Below are positions 1 to 11,352 of a DNA stretch of 58,000 nt, in pieces. Each line of letters starts with the position of its first letter. Within the stretch, counting starts at the first letter, position 1. This DNA is from Cryptomeria japonica (taxonomy: Eukaryota; Streptophyta; Pinopsida; Cupressales; Cupressaceae): contig NC_081414.1 in assembly GCF_030272615.1 (NCBI RefSeq), positions 914,699,648 through 914,757,647 on the forward strand. Reading direction: 5' to 3'. The notes under the pieces were generated by a model that did no database searches, was not told the origin of the DNA, and worked only from the letters and a program-made list of their open reading frames with translations. A program made the position numbers and the translations under genes.

Positions 1-117
1 TTCATGTTGACTCTGATTCTGTGATCCATCATATTCATTTGTCTCAGCACTAGCACTAGCAGTAACACCACTAGCTTTTAAAGTGTTGCACACCCCTCGT
101 CTTTCATGCATGGAATT

Positions 118-2706
118 CTAGATTGCTAGTGCCCTATCATATGGAAAATCTCTAACATTATATTGGGTTACAAAAAACCTCAAGCCAGTTTCCAAATTCT
201 TGTCTAATTTGTTTCTGATCTTTGATTTCAAAAGCCCTAATGCACTGAAAACTCTCTCATTTTCCATCGACCCCAATATCATTGTTTGACATAAATCAGC
301 AAGTTTCAAATATTCTGGTATTGCAATACGCAATGCTTCACTTTGATCAATCCTTTTCCAAAGCCTTGTGATTGATCGAGGTTCAAATGGATTCTCCAAG
401 TTAACCAACTGTTGTTTCATAACCAATGCAAAGTGTTTACATTGTTTTCTAAGATGATCTAAATTTAAAATTCCTTCTATTGGTTGTCCATTGCAATATG
501 CATCTTTTGAAAATATCAATATCAATTCCTCTAGTTTTTTATGATACATCTTTGCGTCATTTGGATTATCTCCAATTGAATACCAAAATTGAGGATACAC
601 ACAACCCATGGCTTCAAGTATTTCTTCTTGAGAGAATCTTTCACGATTCTCAGTTGAAAGTTCATATGCAATAGACTTCAAATTGTCACTAACAGATTTA
701 ACAATCCTGTTAAAATCTTCATTTTTAACTGGTAGTTCTCTACCTTGCTTGCTCGTCTTAGATTGGTGCATTGGTATCTGAAATCCTTTTACAAACATGC
801 ATAGCTCATTTTTTGTATTGAAATGTAAAAAAATTTCAGCATGATTCAAATTTGTAATTATCTACCACCTAAAAAAATTTGGGCTTCGTCCTGTTAGATC
901 TGAATATAGACCATCCAGGATCAAGCATGTCATTTTACGTAAAGTGCTATACTCATTGATATACATAGTTTTGTCTCAGGATTTATTAACAATTTTTTTC
1001 ATTGAATCCAGCATGGGGAGAAGACTAGCTAAAGTTAACAGAGTCTCTATATCACTTAACTTATGTAAGAGATCAGGAGCTTTGTCTACTGTGAGGTGTT
1101 GCTCATACATTAGTCCAATCAAGGATTGATATTCTGTTAGAACTCGTTCTGCTGGTCCATGCAAGGAGATCCATCTGGTCTCAACATCCCTGAGAATCTT
1201 GTTTCCTCCTGTTACTCCCTCAACAAAAATCTAAAATTCTACAAAATGTTTAGGACTTTGGCAGAAGTATGAGTGGAGCTCATGGACCAGATCTTCAACT
1301 TTTGACACTGTAGGGAAATTGCTTACAATTCTATATGCTAAATTCATTCGATGGGCCATGTAGTGAATGCCAACCACGTATGGTGCAATACTAGTTTGTA
1401 ATCTTGCACAAAGACCAGTCCTTTGGCCTTGCATTATTGCAGCTCCATCAGCTCCAACACACACCAACTTCTTGGCAATTGTCAAGTCATCCATACCAGC
1501 AATTTCATTCAAAGCTTTCTTAACTTCCAAATATAAATTTTATGCTGTTGAATTGCCCCTCACTTTATGAACACAGATTAGATGAGCTCGGCGGGCATGT
1601 TCTTTTATGGTATATACATGCATACAAACCCAAGCAGTGTTATCTACCACAATAACTTCATCTATGGATAATGAAATGAAATTTGACTCTTTTACACTCT
1701 CTTGTAAATTTTGCTTTTCCAACTCATCGAGATAGTTTGTCATTTCCCATCCAGCGTTTATTGACCAATGTAACATAGGATAGTGAGGAACATTCAAAAA
1801 AGATAATAAATTACTAAATTCTAGGAAATATTTCATAGGACGCCCTCTTGACATAATATGAAAAACAACACTCATCTGAATAGTCTTTGCCAGGTTTGCA
1901 TCTTTCGCTGCATGTTCAAGCCCAGCCTTGATTGTATTTCCAAATCCACTATTACCAATCAGTATCATTTTGTGGTTATTCTCTTCATATTCCACGGCAT
2001 ACTTAACATGAAGACATTCTTCCTTTTATTTTCATCTTACTACTTGCGTTTCCTTTCCATCTATGATCTGTTTTTCATAAACCTTACCGATATGCTTTTC
2101 TATGGTGTCAAGCTTTAGTTGCATCTTCTTCTCTCTTTTAGTTTTCTAGCTACAAATCTTACACCTGCATTCTATTGGTTGTTCATCATTGTTTGGGACC
2201 AGTTCAATGAATGGGTACTTTTCTACAAAAATCAATCTTAAAACTCCTTTTCATCTCCCACTCTAGTTTTACTTTCCTTATTCTTTTCTTCCTACCAACA
2301 TCATCTTCAACACTAGCATTTTCATCTGAGTGAATTATCTCATTGTGTGTATCCCTTACAACATCTTCTACCGTTTCGGTATTGTCATCCTCATTTGATG
2401 CACTTAACTCAATGACAATCCCACCTTGTGGTGGTGGTGAGCTACTATAATGGCTTCTGCAACTGCAGAAGGTGATGGACCAGAAACTTTGCCAATTCCA
2501 AAGAAATGCTTTATGGTAGTATCTTTAAGTTTAAGTTTTGGGTGTTTTGATGGCCTCTCAATCCCTTTAGTTTCACCGCCCTGAGGAGTCTTACCCTTGT
2601 CTGACATCCCAATCCCTTCACCACCCTGAGGAGTCTCAGTCTCACCCTTGTGTGACATCTCAATCCCTTCACCACCCTAAGGAGTCTCACCCATGTCTGA
2701 CTATTA
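118..2706 (-). pseudogene. hAT transposase, ZNF862/DUF4371-like, degenerate
   Basis: Broken into blocks by stops and frameshifts. In coding order: an N-terminal repeat-rich segment (2706-2404) ending in a basic stretch (RPSKHPKLKLK); an acidic linker; a zinc-finger-like block near 2230-2080 with CRCKIC and a downstream IEKHIGK; a block at 1995-1540 with FISLSIDEVIVVDNTAW, typical of the start of the RNase H-like catalytic domain; a block at 1530-1231 with CVGADGAAIMQGQRTGL and HYMAHRMNLAY, matching the second catalytic region; a linker at 1164-976 with LTEYQSL; and a C-terminal block at 849-118 with SMENERVFSALGLLKSKIRNKL, the hAT dimerisation region. This domain order is that of plant and animal ZNF862-like hAT transposases. 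The stops and frame changes rule out a functional protein. Family assignment is from motif recognition, not from a search. Confidence 0.85.
2579..2700 (-). repeat. In-frame tandem repeat in the transposase N-terminus
   Basis: Three imperfect copies of a roughly 39-45-bp unit encode variants of SDKGETPQGGEGI. One copy has CAG changed to TAG, giving a stop. The repeat lies before the basic stretch and zinc finger, a region expected to be disordered. Confidence 0.7.
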
Positions 2707-2777
2707 CATCTTGAGTCTTGACCTCTCACTACGAATTAAAAGTTAAAACTAATACTATCAAGTATGAAGAAATGATT

Positions 2778-2994
2778 ACTCACTTTTATTCCTTCTCAAT
2801 TCTCTGAATCAGGAATCAGGAATGCTTGGGCCTGTGTTGCAGGATTGTAACTCTTGCCCTCCGCCCTACAATGTGAATGAACTTCAACTTTCCAACTCAA
2901 TTTGCAGAATGCGAATTGAGACTCGAGAGCTCCCAATTTACTAATCAGACACGAAAAAATTGTAAAAAGGAGTGTAAGAAAGAGTGTATTTATA
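2778..2994 (-). promoter_or_regulatory. Probable hAT promoter (TATA) and leader splice donor
   Basis: On the minus strand TATAAATA lies at 2994-2987, about 290 bp upstream of the transposase start, and an AAA|GTGAGT donor-like site lies at about 2783, just before the coding blocks. The arrangement fits a short transcribed leader followed by an intron. It is assigned from position and consensus only. Confidence 0.45.
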
Positions 2995-3049
2995 GAAATC
3001 CATGATTGCATTTTGGTGAATTGCGCAGGGCCTGGGCGTCACAATTGCC

Positions 3050-3450
3050 AATAAACATTTAATTTAATTGCATTTTTGGAAAATTGTGCGGGCGTGCAAT
3101 GAACATTTAATTTAAGCGGGGCAAAATGGGTCCTCGAATGCTTATAATGTTTTAATTGATATTGGCGAATTTGACCAACGCGTGCAATGAACATTTAATT
3201 TACCATTGGCGAATTAGGTCCTGAGTACGTGGTCATTTTACTATTGCTAGTGAATAACGGAGGTGATCTAATACCCATGCCCAAGTGATTCTAGGTGGAT
3301 ATTATGGGCATGCACATCAATGGTGTGTGGTCAATGATGAAGCCAAATTTTACAGTGTGTCGTTAACCCCAAAATTCTGGGCGATTTGACCACGATTGTT
3401 GCCCCAGACTATTCATGCAGAATTCGCCAATTGGTGAAGATTCACCACTA
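3050..3450 (-). repeat. hAT subterminal repeats and right terminus
   Basis: A motif close to TGCAATGAACATTTAATTTA occurs at about 3093 and 3183, with a weaker copy near 3050. ATTGGCGAATT occurs at about 3163 and 3206 and inverted at about 3420. Such subterminal arrays are usual transposase-binding regions in hAT elements. The terminal segment GGTGAATCTTCACC is itself palindromic. Confidence 0.5.
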
Positions 3451-3458
3451 AAAACTCT

Positions 3459-3888
3459 CTCACCTAATCCATGTTGGTTATAGGATCCATCAAAGTATAG
3501 GGTTCATTGCTTGGGTGTGATAGTAAGGACATCCATGTCTGGAAATTCCACTTGCATTGGTTGTTTATCTGATAGCGGTGCTTCCGCTAGTTGATCTGCA
3601 ATTACCTTTCCTTTGATAGTCTGGTGTTCTATGTACTGGATATCAAACTCACTAAGAATCATGACCCATTTAGCCAATTGGCCTGTAAGAGCTGCTTTGC
3701 TGAGTAAATACTTGAGAGGATCAATTTTTGCTACTAGCTTGATTGTGTGAGCTAGCATGTAGTGGCAGAACTTTTGAGAGGCGAATACCATAGCTAAGAA
3801 AGCCTTCTCAATGAATGTATAGTTTAGTTCATACCCGTTTAATAAACTGCTAATGTAATATATAGCTTGTTCCTTGCCTTTAGGATCT
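3459..3888 (-). pseudogene. Gypsy-H RNase H segment (downstream of the CACTA insertion)
   Basis: A Ty3/gypsy RNase H domain. The reading frame contains KGKEQAIYYISSLLNGYE, then LVAKIDPLKYLLSK, AKWVMILSEFDI and KGKVIADQLAEAP, the usual RT-linked RNase H signature. Past a stop at about 3502 it continues with TLYFDGS, the opening of a second RNase H fold as in Tat-type gypsy elements, before hAT sequence takes over. The upstream boundary is the 3-bp target duplication of the CACTA insertion. The missing upstream half lies at 33122-34429, and the two flanks are in the same frame once the insertion and one copy of the duplication are disregarded. Confidence 0.88.
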
Positions 3889-3922
3889 TCTCACTAATAC
3901 ATTTGGCCTAAAATTCTGATGG
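3889..3922 (+). repeat. Left CACTA terminal inverted repeat with TCT target duplication
   Basis: TCT (3889-3891) is followed by CACTAATACATTTGG and on to about 3922. The right end (33088-33118), read on the other strand, begins CACTAGTACATTTGG. By eye about 24 of the first 31 bases match. CACTA ends with a 3-bp target duplication define the CACTA (En/Spm) superfamily. Confidence 0.88.
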
Positions 3923-5049
3923 AGAAGGTATATTGTGATCAAATTTGATTTTTTTTTTTGAAAAAATTCCCAATTTTGTCGGAATTCTGACGATAATGCA
4001 ACATTTGGTTTCGACGGAGAAGGAATTGGCAATGACATTTTGGTTTTTTTAGAAAAAGTGCCCGCGTTCGTCAAAATTCCGACGACTGTGTGCATTACTT
4101 CAAAAAAAAAAAAAGACCAAGTCATTTCAAAAATCTCACATCTTTGTCTGTTGACCTCTGCCATTACTTCATCCCGCCTCTTCCTCCCACCTCTACCATT
4201 ACAAAACCTTTGCAGGGAACCGTGGAATAAAGTGGTGCTACAAGAGATGCTATACCAGGATACCAGGCGACAGGAAACCTTCCTGCAGCTTCATGGTAGG
4301 AATTTTGTTATGTTTTTAATTTGTTTTTGTGTTTTGTTAAGAATTTTGTTAGGAATTTTGTTATGTTTCTATTTTTGTGTTTTTTTAGGGTTCCCTAAGA
4401 GCCTCCCTCCCTTCAACTATTTTGTCCAGAACCTAACTTGCTCAACTGGGGGTGAACTACCTCCATCCTTTGGACTGGCTTCAATCCCTCTTCCCTGAGA
4501 TGGAGCATAACAACTATGGATCAATCCTCCGACCAGAAAAAAATCAAATGGAATAGATCATCTTCCACCATAGAATAGTAGGGGAATACAATAGTAGGGG
4601 CCCCGGCATAACCCCTCTCTCCATTTATCATTGTTCTCATAGACATGACTGTAGAAGTGACCAACGTCCATTTAGCTAATAAACCATTGATCAATTGATC
4701 ATTTTTCTCGCAAATGTGACTAGTGAAATGACCAAAATCAATGACCCTAACCTACACCACACATTGATTGAAGGTTATCCCAGAATCTTAAGCAATGAAG
4801 GTGAGCCTCCATCTAGAACGGGGAACCCCTACAAGGAGAGGTGTTAGTTGTTCCTCACTGCTTCCCTTCATCCGTCAGAGGCAACAAAGAAAGCAGCATC
4901 GGTGATAGATCCATCTCGTGACCCTATGGGAAACTACTACTATAGTTTTCCTTCACTACTCTATGCTCCGATATCTTCTACTACTCAAATTGAGGTGAAT
5001 ATGTATAAATTGAGGTGACATCTCTGCTGTAGAACCATGAGAGCACTGT
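3923..5049. other. CACTA left subterminal and internal region, no recognised gene
   Basis: The first 200 bp hold CG-containing repeats such as GTCGGAATTCTGACGA and CGTCAAAATTCCGACGA (about 3979-4085), resembling the right subterminal region. The stretch at 4170-4500 is open in one plus frame and has exon-like stretches with possible splice signals, but I recognise no protein. The remainder shows no recognisable coding sequence. Confidence 0.5.
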
Positions 5050-5485
5050 GTAGTGATCGAGTGCTATTTTTTGTCGATGTTTTGGAAGGGAGCATAAGTG
5101 TACCATTAGGAAGGTGGTATAAAATGGTGAAAGATGATAAGATAGGGAGGTAAGATAGGGAGGTAAGTGATGAAGGATGTAATGGTGAAAGAGTAAGTTA
5201 GGATAAGTTAGGGGTTTGGAAGGTAGGAAAGTGAATGGGGGGAGATAAATTAACGATGTGAAGGATGGAATGGGGTTAGGTAGGTAAAGTAAAAGTAAGT
5301 GTGTATGAGGTTAAGGTTTAGGATAGGATGTAGGAAAGTGGAGGAGGTTAAGATAGGGGATATGAAAGGTAGATGGAAGGTAATAATGATAGGAAGTGAG
5401 GTAAAGGTTATGAGGTGTGGGTTAGAAAATAGGGTGTAGGAAATGGAAGGAAGGGTCATATCACTTTGAGAGTTTTCACCAAGAT
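5050..5485 (+). repeat. Strand-asymmetric G/A-rich tract
   Basis: About 430 bp in which one strand is overwhelmingly purine plus T, with many variants of GGTAAG, GGATGTAGG and AGGTTAAGG and very few C. It resembles decayed short-motif expansion. It ends at the copia-1 target duplication. Confidence 0.6.
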
Positions 5486-5490
5486 GAGTA

Positions 5491-6949
5491 TGATAACTTA
5501 ATGAGGAATGATGAGTCAAACCAGTATTGAGAGGGGGGCTGAATCAGTACAGGAAAAAATCACTTTCCTGAAACCAGTTAGACAATAGGCACTATGCTTT
5601 GGCAGACAAACAGTAATACTGGTCTTAAACAAAGTACAACCAACAAAAGCCAGAATAGCTAAGATAAGCATAAACCAATTGACACTTATCTTTTCATACA
5701 ATCCTAGTATTACACTTCCATTTCACCCTTATGTATGAACAGGTAGTCAGTCACAACAATTGGTTTAGCATGATTTAACATTAGACACAAATCACTTAAA
5801 CCATAACATGAAAATCACCACACATAACACACAGATTTTTCATGTGGAAACCCAACTAGGAAAAACCATGGTGGGGATGAATACCCACAAGTTGTTTTGA
5901 ACTCTTTAGAAGTTCACTCTGTTAGGAGCCTAGTCCGGTTAAAGACTTATTACAACAGGTTATGTTGAGAACTGATCCTACTAGGGATCACCCGGTTAAG
6001 GGATGGCTAAGATACCCGGTTAAAGGTTAAACCCTGTTAAAGGTTACCTTGTTAGAGGATTTAAAGAACTCAATGAATTTGAGTCACCTTGTTAAAGGAT
6101 TTTCAGTAAGATGCTTAGAGCTACCCTGTTAAGGGATTTTCCAACTGTTGAGGTGGTTAAAGATCAACTAGTTTTACAATGATCTGGTAACAACACTCAA
6201 TGCCAATGCAGATCCGCTTTAGCTCCTCTTCACCTTCTGCACTTACACTCTGCAGATATCACTTCTCTCCTCTAGTCTAGCAAGAATCACGTATCACTTC
6301 ACTTGGATACACACATACAACTTTTGCCAACAACTTCAAAAAGAAACATAGCAACGACCTTATAGGGAAGATAGGTCGGTAGTATAAACCCTAAACCCTA
6401 AACCTGTTAGGTTAAGTAATTCAAAATGGTTCAATCCTGATCGTTGAACATATTGCATTAAATGCAACAATCTTGAACCGATCTCAAGATGTTCACCATC
6501 ATTCATTTTCCACCGCTTTCATGGCGGCTGATAACCCATCACGCATTTTCACTATTTACAGACTTCGCACATTCTTGAGGTAGAAGAGAGCAATCTCCTA
6601 CATGCAAGATCCTTCATGCACACAAGGCAGACATGGCAACACAGTCTGTTCTTTGTTATAATGCTAACTCATCACACAAAGTCACCGGTTGAGTCACACA
6701 GGCTTGAAGCACATCAACCGAAACCCTGAGACTACCAACTGGTAGTCATACAAAGCTTCCATGTACTGGTTCCCATATCAACATGCCGGTTCACCTTCAA
6801 CAAACACACCGCTTCACTTTGGCACATATACCAGCTCACAATGTTATACCGGTTCTCACATATACCGGTTCTCCCTTTTTCAGCATATTGACATCAATGA
6901 CAACATACAATGTCGCCATGTCCTCATACTAGTTCACATAATGCCAACA
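5491..6949 (-). repeat. Copia-1 3' LTR
   Basis: Matches 11353-12798 over its length. On the minus strand it begins TGTTGGCATTATGTGAAC and ends TTATCA. It contains two CCCTAAA units near 6385-6402 that also occur in the other LTR and so are not telomeric. Confidence 0.93.
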
Positions 6950-6963
6950 ATCTCCCCCTTTGG
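6950..6963 (-). other. Copia-1 polypurine tract
   Basis: On the minus strand AAAGGGGGAGAT lies directly before the 3' LTR, the expected primer for plus-strand DNA synthesis. Confidence 0.8.
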
Positions 6964-7195
6964 CATTGATGGCAATATACAAAGATATCTCTCTGCTTCA
7001 CATCTTCTCCCCCAATTTCTGTAGATATCTTCTCTGCTTCACTTCTTCTCCCCCTTTGACAACAATGCCAAAGTGGAGGCACAAGATTTCTTGTTCCATT
7101 ATGCTACTCCCCCTGAGGAGTAGCATCCTTCAACACATCAATCTTGAAGAGAATTTTGACTTAGGCAATACTTGACTAATGTGGAGCATATATTT
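6964..7195 (-). other. Copia-1 3' untranslated stretch
   Basis: Between the RNase H stop and the polypurine tract. It contains pyrimidine-rich TCTCCCCC blocks repeated near 7005, 7045 and 7110, resembling the polypurine tract. No coding sequence seen. Confidence 0.6.
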
Positions 7196-10100
7196 TTAGT
7201 TTACCTCCTGAAGGGGCAGCACCCCTAACTCACCTCTTAAGTACATAAACGTAGCCTTTGGGAGAGTCTTGGTGAATATGTCCGCTAACTGCTCCTTGCT
7301 GGGAACATGTTCCAGTGCAATCTCTTTGTTCTGAACCTTTTCCCTCAAGAAATGATACTTAATATCAAAGTGCTTGGTTCTAGAATGTAAAACCAGATTC
7401 TTGGAGATGTTAATTGCACTAGTATTGTCACAAAATATATTTATCAGTTCAAATAGAGGAACTTTGAAGCCATTTAATACATGCTTCATCCAAATTGTTT
7501 GAGTGCAATTCTTGAAAGCTGAAACATACTCTGCTTCCGATGTAGACTGAGAGATACAACTCTGCTTCTTACTCATCCATGAGACTAGTCTACCACCGAG
7601 AAAGAATGCACCACCAGTTGTGCTCTTCCGTTCATCCACATTACCTGCCCAATCAGCATATGTGAATACTTTCAAGTTGAAATCCTTGCCATATGGATAC
7701 CACAATTCATAATCAATAGTTCCCTTCAGATACCTAAGAATTCGCTTGACTACAACCAAGTGGGATTCTCTTGGACTTTTTTGGAACCTTGCAGTGATGC
7801 CAACTGCATGTGCAATATCTAGTCTGCTATGCACTACATAATGAAACTTACCAATCATTGATCGGTATTCCTTCTCATCGACCAATGCTGAGCCATCCTC
7901 TTTGGATAGTTTACAACTGGTCACCATCAGTGTACCAACCGGTTTTCTATCTCCCGTGCCAAAGGTCTTCAACACCTCTTTGACATACTTGGACTGAGTG
8001 ATAAAGATTCCATCTTTCATCTGTTGAATCTGTAGTCCAATGAAGAACTTAATTTCCCCTATGAGTGACATCTCAAACTCTTTCTTCATCTCATCTACAA
8101 ACTCATGACTCATCTTGTCATCTCCACCAAAGATAATGTCATCAACAAATACCTCATAGATCAGGATCTGATCTCCTTCAGATTTCAAGTATATATTGCT
8201 ATCTTCGCTTGTTCTCTCAAATCCAATCTTTAGTAGATGGGAGTGTAGACATTCATACCATGCTCTAGGTGCCTTCTTTAGACCATCTAAGGCTTTATGT
8301 AGCCTACACACCATGTCATTGTCTTCAGATAGGGCAAACCCATCTGGTTTCTCTATATACACCTCCTCTTCAAGTACTCCATTTAGAAATGTAGAGCTTA
8401 CATCCATTTGATATACTTTGAATCCTTTAAAAGTTGCATATGCAAGAAGCATACGAACTCCTTCCAATCTGGCCACTGGAGCAAAGGTTTCTCCATAGTC
8501 TTCTCCTTCTTCTTGAGCATATCCTTTACATACTAGTATAGCTTTGTTTCTTACCATTGTGCCATCCTCATTCAGCTCGTTTCTGAAAACCCATTTGGTT
8601 CCAATGATATTTTTATGCTCTGGTTTGGGTACCAAAGACCATGTACCATTCTTCTCTATCTGGTCAAGTTCCTCCTCCATTGCCTTGATCTAGTCTTCAT
8701 CTTTATGTTCCTCTTTGAATGATTTAGGCTCAAATTCAGAGATCATACAAGAATTCTCTCTGATCTTTCTTCTTGTAAGGATTTCTGCATCCTTATCTCC
8801 TATGATCTTCTTAGGATCATGATTCAGTTTGACATATTGAGGAATGCTCTTGACTGATTCCTCTTGCTTTTCTTCTTCATTCTCATCTTCATCAGCATTA
8901 GCATCTACTGGTGAAGGACCACTGCTATTGGTACTTGGCCGATTAGTAACCGGTTCCCAGAAGGTTACTACCGATTCATCTCTTACTTGCAAACTGTCGG
9001 TTTCCTCAAATTTTCCAGAGTTTTCATCAACTCTAACACTGATGCTTTCAACAATTCTCTGAGTCCTATTGTTGAAACATTTGAGAGCTTTGCTCTTGGT
9101 GGAATATCCTAGGAATATTCCTTCATCACATTTTGCATCAAACTTACTCTGATGTTCACTCCTCTTGATATAACATTTGCTACCAAACATTCTAAAGTAT
9201 CTTACTACTAGAGTCTTACCAGTCCAATACTCATAAGGATTCTTGTCTTTTCCTTTCTTGATAAGTACCCGATTCATTGTGTATACTGTAGTGCTCACCA
9301 CTTCTCTCCAAAAGGTGTAAGCAACTTTTCCTTGGATCAACATAGTTCTAGTTGCTTCAATCTGGTTGTTTCTCTCTGCTAAGTCATTCTATTGTGGAGT
9401 CTAGGGGGCAAATAGTTGCCTCTTGATGCCATTCTCTTCACAATATTTGTTGAATTCACTAGAAGTAAACTCACCTCCTTGATCAGTTCTAAGGCATTTG
9501 ATTCTTTTACCACTTTCCTTTTCTACCAATGCTCTGAAAGCATTGAACTTTCCAAAAGCTTCAGACTTATTCTTTAAGAATGTGACCCACATCATTCTTG
9601 AGAAATCATCAGTCAGAATCATGAAATACCTATCTCCCTACACACTCCTAGTTTTCATAGGGCCACACAAATCAGTATGCACAAGATCAAGTAAATTGTC
9701 AGGAGTGAAGGATTTACCTTTGAAAGTTAAGGAAGACATTTTCCCTAGTTGACACTCCCTGCACAAAGGATTTTCCAGTTTGCTCAGCACCAGAAATCCT
9801 CTGACTACCTTGGTCTTTCTGGCCTTCACAATGTTGTCAAAGTTTACATGGTAGAGTCTCCTATGCCATATCAAGCTATCATCAAATTTAGCCATAAGAC
9901 ATGTACTTACATTTGCATCTAGCTGAAATAAGTTGCCTTTGGTCTGCATACTGGTTGCCATCAATTCACCATTCTTTCCTTTGATTTTGCACACTCCCTT
10001 TTTGAATCCAAGAATGAGTCCACTATCATTCAGCTGGGCAATGCTCAATATATTATGTCTAAGACCTTCCAACCAATACACATTGTCAGCACTTCTCTTT

Positions 10101-10588
10101 CTATTCAGAGAGATGGACCCTCTTCCTTTAACCATACATGGTGCATCATTACCAAAATGAACCACACCACCATCATATTCTTCCAAAGATAGAAACTTGC
10201 TCCGGTCACCAGTCATATGGTGAGAACATCCACTATCAATAATCCACTCATTGGAATTATAAAAGCGGGAGACAAGAGCCTTCTTGTCTAACACATCTTC
10301 CTTTACTGCAACAAACACAATGTCTTCATTCTCTTCATCTTCTGATTCCTCATATGTGACACCTTCATCAACTGCAACAAAAGAGTTTCTCTGGTTTCCT
10401 CCTTTGAATTTCTTGAACCTCTCTGGTTTATCCTTGTTGTCACCATTAGGACAGTTTATAGCAATATGTCCTATCCAGTTACAAGAAAAGCATTTCAAAG
10501 GGAGCTTACCTCTATATTTACCGGTTCCTTTTGGAAGTTTCCTGGCAAGAAAAGCTTCAAATTCCATCAGGATCTCCTCATCATCCAT
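7196..10588 (-). pseudogene. Copia-1 pol: zinc knuckle, protease, integrase, RT, RNase H
   Basis: Coding blocks in order: 10588-9638 with a CCHC zinc knuckle (CFSCNWIGHIAINC, residues 33-46), the protease site DSG (residues 118-120) and the GAG-pre-integrase stretch ending at DLVHTDLCGPM; 9622-9401 with the integrase core LRTDQGGEF; 9343-8690 continuing integrase after a stop-rich join that still shows the catalytic-Glu region (LAERNN); 8680-7196, 494 residues, with RT (QMDVSSTFLNG at 91-101, FVDD at 178-181 in place of the usual YVDD) and RNase H (YADWAGNVDERKSTTGG, SEAEYVSA, ADIFTKTLP). It ends at a natural stop. Only a few stops or frameshifts interrupt it, including one near 9635 and several around 9345-9400, so as read it cannot make a complete polyprotein. 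Confidence 0.93.
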
Positions 10589-10597
10589 TTCTCTACT

Positions 10598-11281
10598 CTA
10601 TCTTGGTTCACCACTGGTACACGCTTCCTTTCCTTTTCTTGATGGTACAGTAGAGGCTTTAAAAGTTGATTCAGTCTTTTGAACACTGCCATCAAAACTA
10701 TTTAGCTCATGAGTTGTCAACTTTGTAATGATGGAGTCAAGAGATACCTTGGTCTTGTCTATTGATCTCAACTCCTGAATAGCAGAAACCCTTATTGCAT
10801 AGACCAGTAACAAGGGTCTCAAAACTTTACTTACCATAGTGGAATATTCCATTTTACCACCTGTACTCTTGATATCCCCAACAACAATTTTGATTCTTAT
10901 TCCATACTGTTGAATGGTCTCACCTTCAACTATTCACATGTCTTCAAATTTCCCTCTGAGGCTTTCTTCCTTGGCTTGTTTTACATGCTCATCACCACCA
11001 TAGATACTCTCAAGAGTGTCCCATACTTCTTTGGGGTTGTCTTTATCCTGGACATCAATAAACTCAATGTCAGATAAGCTGCTGATTAGGGCTTCCATGA
11101 CTTGCCCATTCTCTTGTATTTCTCTTTTTTGATCATCGGTGAGAGTACCGGTAGGAATAACAAAGGCATTCTCAACATAGCTCCACTGTTGAGCACCCAT
11201 GCTTCTGATGTAAATCTTCATTTTTTCCTTCCATATTTTGAAGTTATCTCTATTGAACTTTGGACCTTCCCTCTTCATCAT
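10598..11281 (-). pseudogene. Copia-1 gag
   Basis: The first block (11281-10934) opens MMKREGPKFNRDNFKIWKEK and contains DNPKEVWDTLESIYGG, the copia gag signature (UBN2-like). After an in-frame interruption the second block (10852-10598) continues with IRVSAIQELRS and SLDSIITKLTTHEL, then runs into the zinc-knuckle block in another frame. The start at 11281 is the first Met after the primer-binding site and precedes the conserved N-terminus. Confidence 0.88.
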
Positions 11282-11335
11282 TGCAATAGGCTCTTTTCCT
11301 CAAACGGTTAAGCTTATAGCACAGAGGACTTGGAG

Positions 11336-11350
11336 GAAGCTCTGATACCA
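11336..11350 (-). other. Copia-1 primer-binding site (initiator Met tRNA)
   Basis: TGGTATCAGAGCTTC on the minus strand, two bases from the LTR end. It matches the 3' end of plant initiator methionine tRNA, the usual copia primer. Confidence 0.93.
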
Positions 11351-11352
11351 AT

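Larger units (their letters stand above)
1..3450 (-). mobile_element. hAT-superfamily DNA transposon, cut off by the window's left edge
   Basis: Transcribed right to left. It carries a decayed hAT-type transposase (118-2706), a TATA box and a GTGAGT splice donor upstream of it, and subterminal repeats next to the right terminus. The right end is placed at 3450, where a sequence reading TAGTGGTGAATCTTCACC on the minus strand begins and RNase H coding sequence of the host gypsy element stops. hAT insertions make 8-bp target duplications; the candidate here is AAAACTCT at 3451-3458, but the other end lies outside the window, so neither the duplication nor the terminal inverted repeat can be confirmed. 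The element sits inside the gypsy-H RNase H region. Confidence 0.72.

Noticed and set aside
6385-6402. Telomeric repeats (CCCTAAA units; also about 12236-12250 and CCCTAG at 28786-28810)
   Set aside because: Two units only, present in both LTRs of one element; the CCCTAG series is a different hexamer at a PMD promoter.
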